A stretch of DNA of 14,509 nucleotides from Methanobacteriota archaeon (lineage in GTDB: Archaea > Halobacteriota > Syntropharchaeia > DAOWMC01): the NCBI GenBank assembly GCA_030643285.1, contig DAOWMC010000006.1, forward strand, positions 1 through 14,509, given 5' to 3'. Each line of letters starts with the position of its first letter. Position 1 is the stretch's first letter. The translations under genes were made by a program, and so were the position numbers. Of this stretch, positions 13,371-14,509 are shown one piece after another. The notes under the pieces are model-generated. The model had not been told where the DNA came from, did no database searches, and saw nothing but the letters and a program-made list of their open reading frames with translations.

Positions 13371-14509
13371 ACTAATCTTTTTAATGTTAATGTTTGTTAT
13401 GGCCACAAGCATTTTTTTTCCTGTGGTTGCAGAAGATGTAACAGATACAAAATCAATAACCGGGACGGTGGTGGATAAAGATGGCCCGATACCAGATCAA
13501 ACTGTAATTCTAAAGGCACATAATATGGGTAATTTTTTGGAGGTATCAAGAACGAAAACCGACGGAAATGGAAAATATAAATTTGACGACCTCGCACCAG
13601 ATGCTGTATTTTTTATTGATCTCGAATATAACGGAATAAAGCACACAAAGGCTACAAAAACCGGAGGAGTTGGTGATGTAGATGTTATCGTATCTGATTT
13701 TAATCTTTTGGGTGAATTAAAAGGCGTGATAAGAAAAGAAGATGGTGCTTCTGTTTCGGATATACCGGTCACCCTTTCAGGTCAGTTTGGTGAGACACTT
13801 ACTAACACCTTAACCGATGGGGGTGGGAACTATAGCTTTTCACCACTGAACACGGATGAAACGTATATAGTGGCTTTTACCTATGAGGATAACTTATACT
13901 CGGATTCTATCACGATAAAAAGCGAAACAATCACCACACTTGATTTTACTACCTATGGAACTACCAAAGATGGTAAGGACATTCACTTAGCGTCACACCA
14001 CATCGTAATAACCCCAAAAAAAGATTGGCTTTTGATTACGGAGTTTTTAAATTTTAGAAACGATGGCGATAAAATATTTAAGAATGGTGTGCTTAAGATT
14101 GCACTGCCTGAAGATCTATACGATTTTGTACCATCGAATGTGGACGATATTCAAAAATTTGAAGACTACATACTTTTTGAGCCAAAAGACCCCATAATCC
14201 CCGGGCAAGAATATGGAATGACGGTTGAATATAAGGTCAATTCCGATTCAAAAGAGCATTTATTTGAGCGGGTGACAAGCTACACCACTGATTCTTTTGC
14301 GTTTTTTGTTGAGGATGTAGGTGGAGTTAAAGCAGAACCCATCAAAGGTGTGGAAGGGCCAAAAAGTGAAACAATAAATAACATGAGGTATCTTATATTA
14401 GACGGTGCCAGAATAGAACCAAATTCATCTGTTATCATTAAACTTAGTGAGATCCCCACCCCTATGGGTGGATTGTATATGCTTTTATGGTTGGTTCCAC
14501 TTATAACTA
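13363..14509 (+). CDS. Exported membrane protein with carboxypeptidase-regulatory-like domains (cut by window end)
   Basis: The frame is open to the last base, giving 382 codons of an incomplete gene. A signal peptide (about 1-23, ending FFPVVA) is followed by two beta-sandwich repeats of the carboxypeptidase regulatory-like type: one from ITGTVVDKDGPIPDQTVIL with KTDGNGKYKFDDL (about 31-85), another from GELKGVIRKEDGASVSDIPVTL with LTDGGGNYSFSPL (about 115-170). A third beta-rich region (about 210-360) leads into a hydrophobic stretch (LYMLLWLVPLIT, about 370 onward) that looks like a membrane anchor. No CxxCH haem site is seen. It overlaps ccmF by 8 nt, so it probably belongs to the same transcript. 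A role in cytochrome handling at the cell surface is inferred from position only. Confidence 0.8.
   Translation, partial: MNKLIFLMLMFVMATSIFFPVVAEDVTDTKSITGTVVDKDGPIPDQTVILKAHNMGNFLEVSRTKTDGNGKYKFDDLAPDAVFFIDLEYNGIKHTKATKTGGVGDVDVIVSDFNLLGELKGVIRKEDGASVSDIPVTLSGQFGETLTNTLTDGGGNYSFSPLNTDETYIVAFTYEDNLYSDSITIKSETITTLDFTTYGTTKDGKDIHLASHHIVITPKKDWLLITEFLNFRNDGDKIFKNGVLKIALPEDLYDFVPSNVDDIQKFEDYILFEPKDPIIPGQEYGMTVEYKVNSDSKEHLFERVTSYTTDSFAFFVEDVGGVKAEPIKGVEGPKSETINNMRYLILDGARIEPNSSVIIKLSEIPTPMGGLYMLLWLVPLIT

Noticed and set aside
13397-13772. Minus-strand open frames inside the exported protein gene.
   Set aside because: They are shadows of the plus-strand gene, which has a signal peptide, domain repeats and tight coupling to ccmF.

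Overview
The window is a piece of an archaeal chromosome from a methane-metabolising lineage. Three things point there: a formylmethanofuran:tetrahydromethanopterin formyltransferase (Ftr), a type-2 seryl-tRNA synthetase (a form known almost only from methanogens and their relatives), and archaeal forms of ribosomal proteins, SepF and archaeosine transglycosylase. CcmE and CcmF add c-type cytochrome maturation. Together they suggest a cytochrome-containing methanogen or an anaerobic methane/alkane oxidiser (Methanosarcinales, Methanoperedens-, Syntrophoarchaeum- or ANME-1-like). The exact taxon cannot be fixed from the sequence alone. Coding density is high, the DNA is AT-rich, and many starts are GTG or TTG.

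Layout: (1) 1-2674, plus strand: the 3' end of leuS, then rlmE (FtsJ-type rRNA methyltransferase), sepF (cell division) and ftr (C1 pathway), closely spaced and probably one transcript. (2) 2687-4987, minus strand: apt, pcc1 (KEOPS, t6A tRNA modification) and serS2; serS2 ends 12 nt from the end of ftr. (3) 5139-7668, plus strand: a fragment of the spc ribosomal operon (rpl5, rps14, rps8, rpl6, rpl32e), cut off from its usual neighbours at both ends, followed directly by pyruvoyl arginine decarboxylase. (4) 7669-7853: a gene-free stretch with a nested stem-loop, a perfect terminal hairpin and a T-run. It looks like the right end/omegaRNA region of an IS200/IS605-type element or a palindromic mini-element, and it also separates two convergent genes. 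(5) 7854-10397: tgtA (minus) and a histone-deacetylase-family gene (plus), divergent, with only 39 bp between start codons. (6) 10398-14509, plus strand: a regulatory-looking spacer with an 11-bp tandem repeat inside an inverted repeat, a small ribbon-helix-helix-like protein with a very acidic tail, ccmE (CxxxY type), ccmF, and a secreted/membrane protein with carboxypeptidase-regulatory-like domains that runs off the window.

Much of the window concerns translation: two aminoacyl-tRNA synthetases, t6A and archaeosine tRNA modification, rRNA methylation and ribosomal proteins. The last third is a cytochrome c maturation locus with two uncharacterised companions. The best candidates for something undescribed are the structured RNA-like element at 7684-7812 and the acidic-tail protein / ccmE / ccmF / beta-domain membrane protein locus. 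No complete transposase, CRISPR array, tRNA or rRNA gene was seen.
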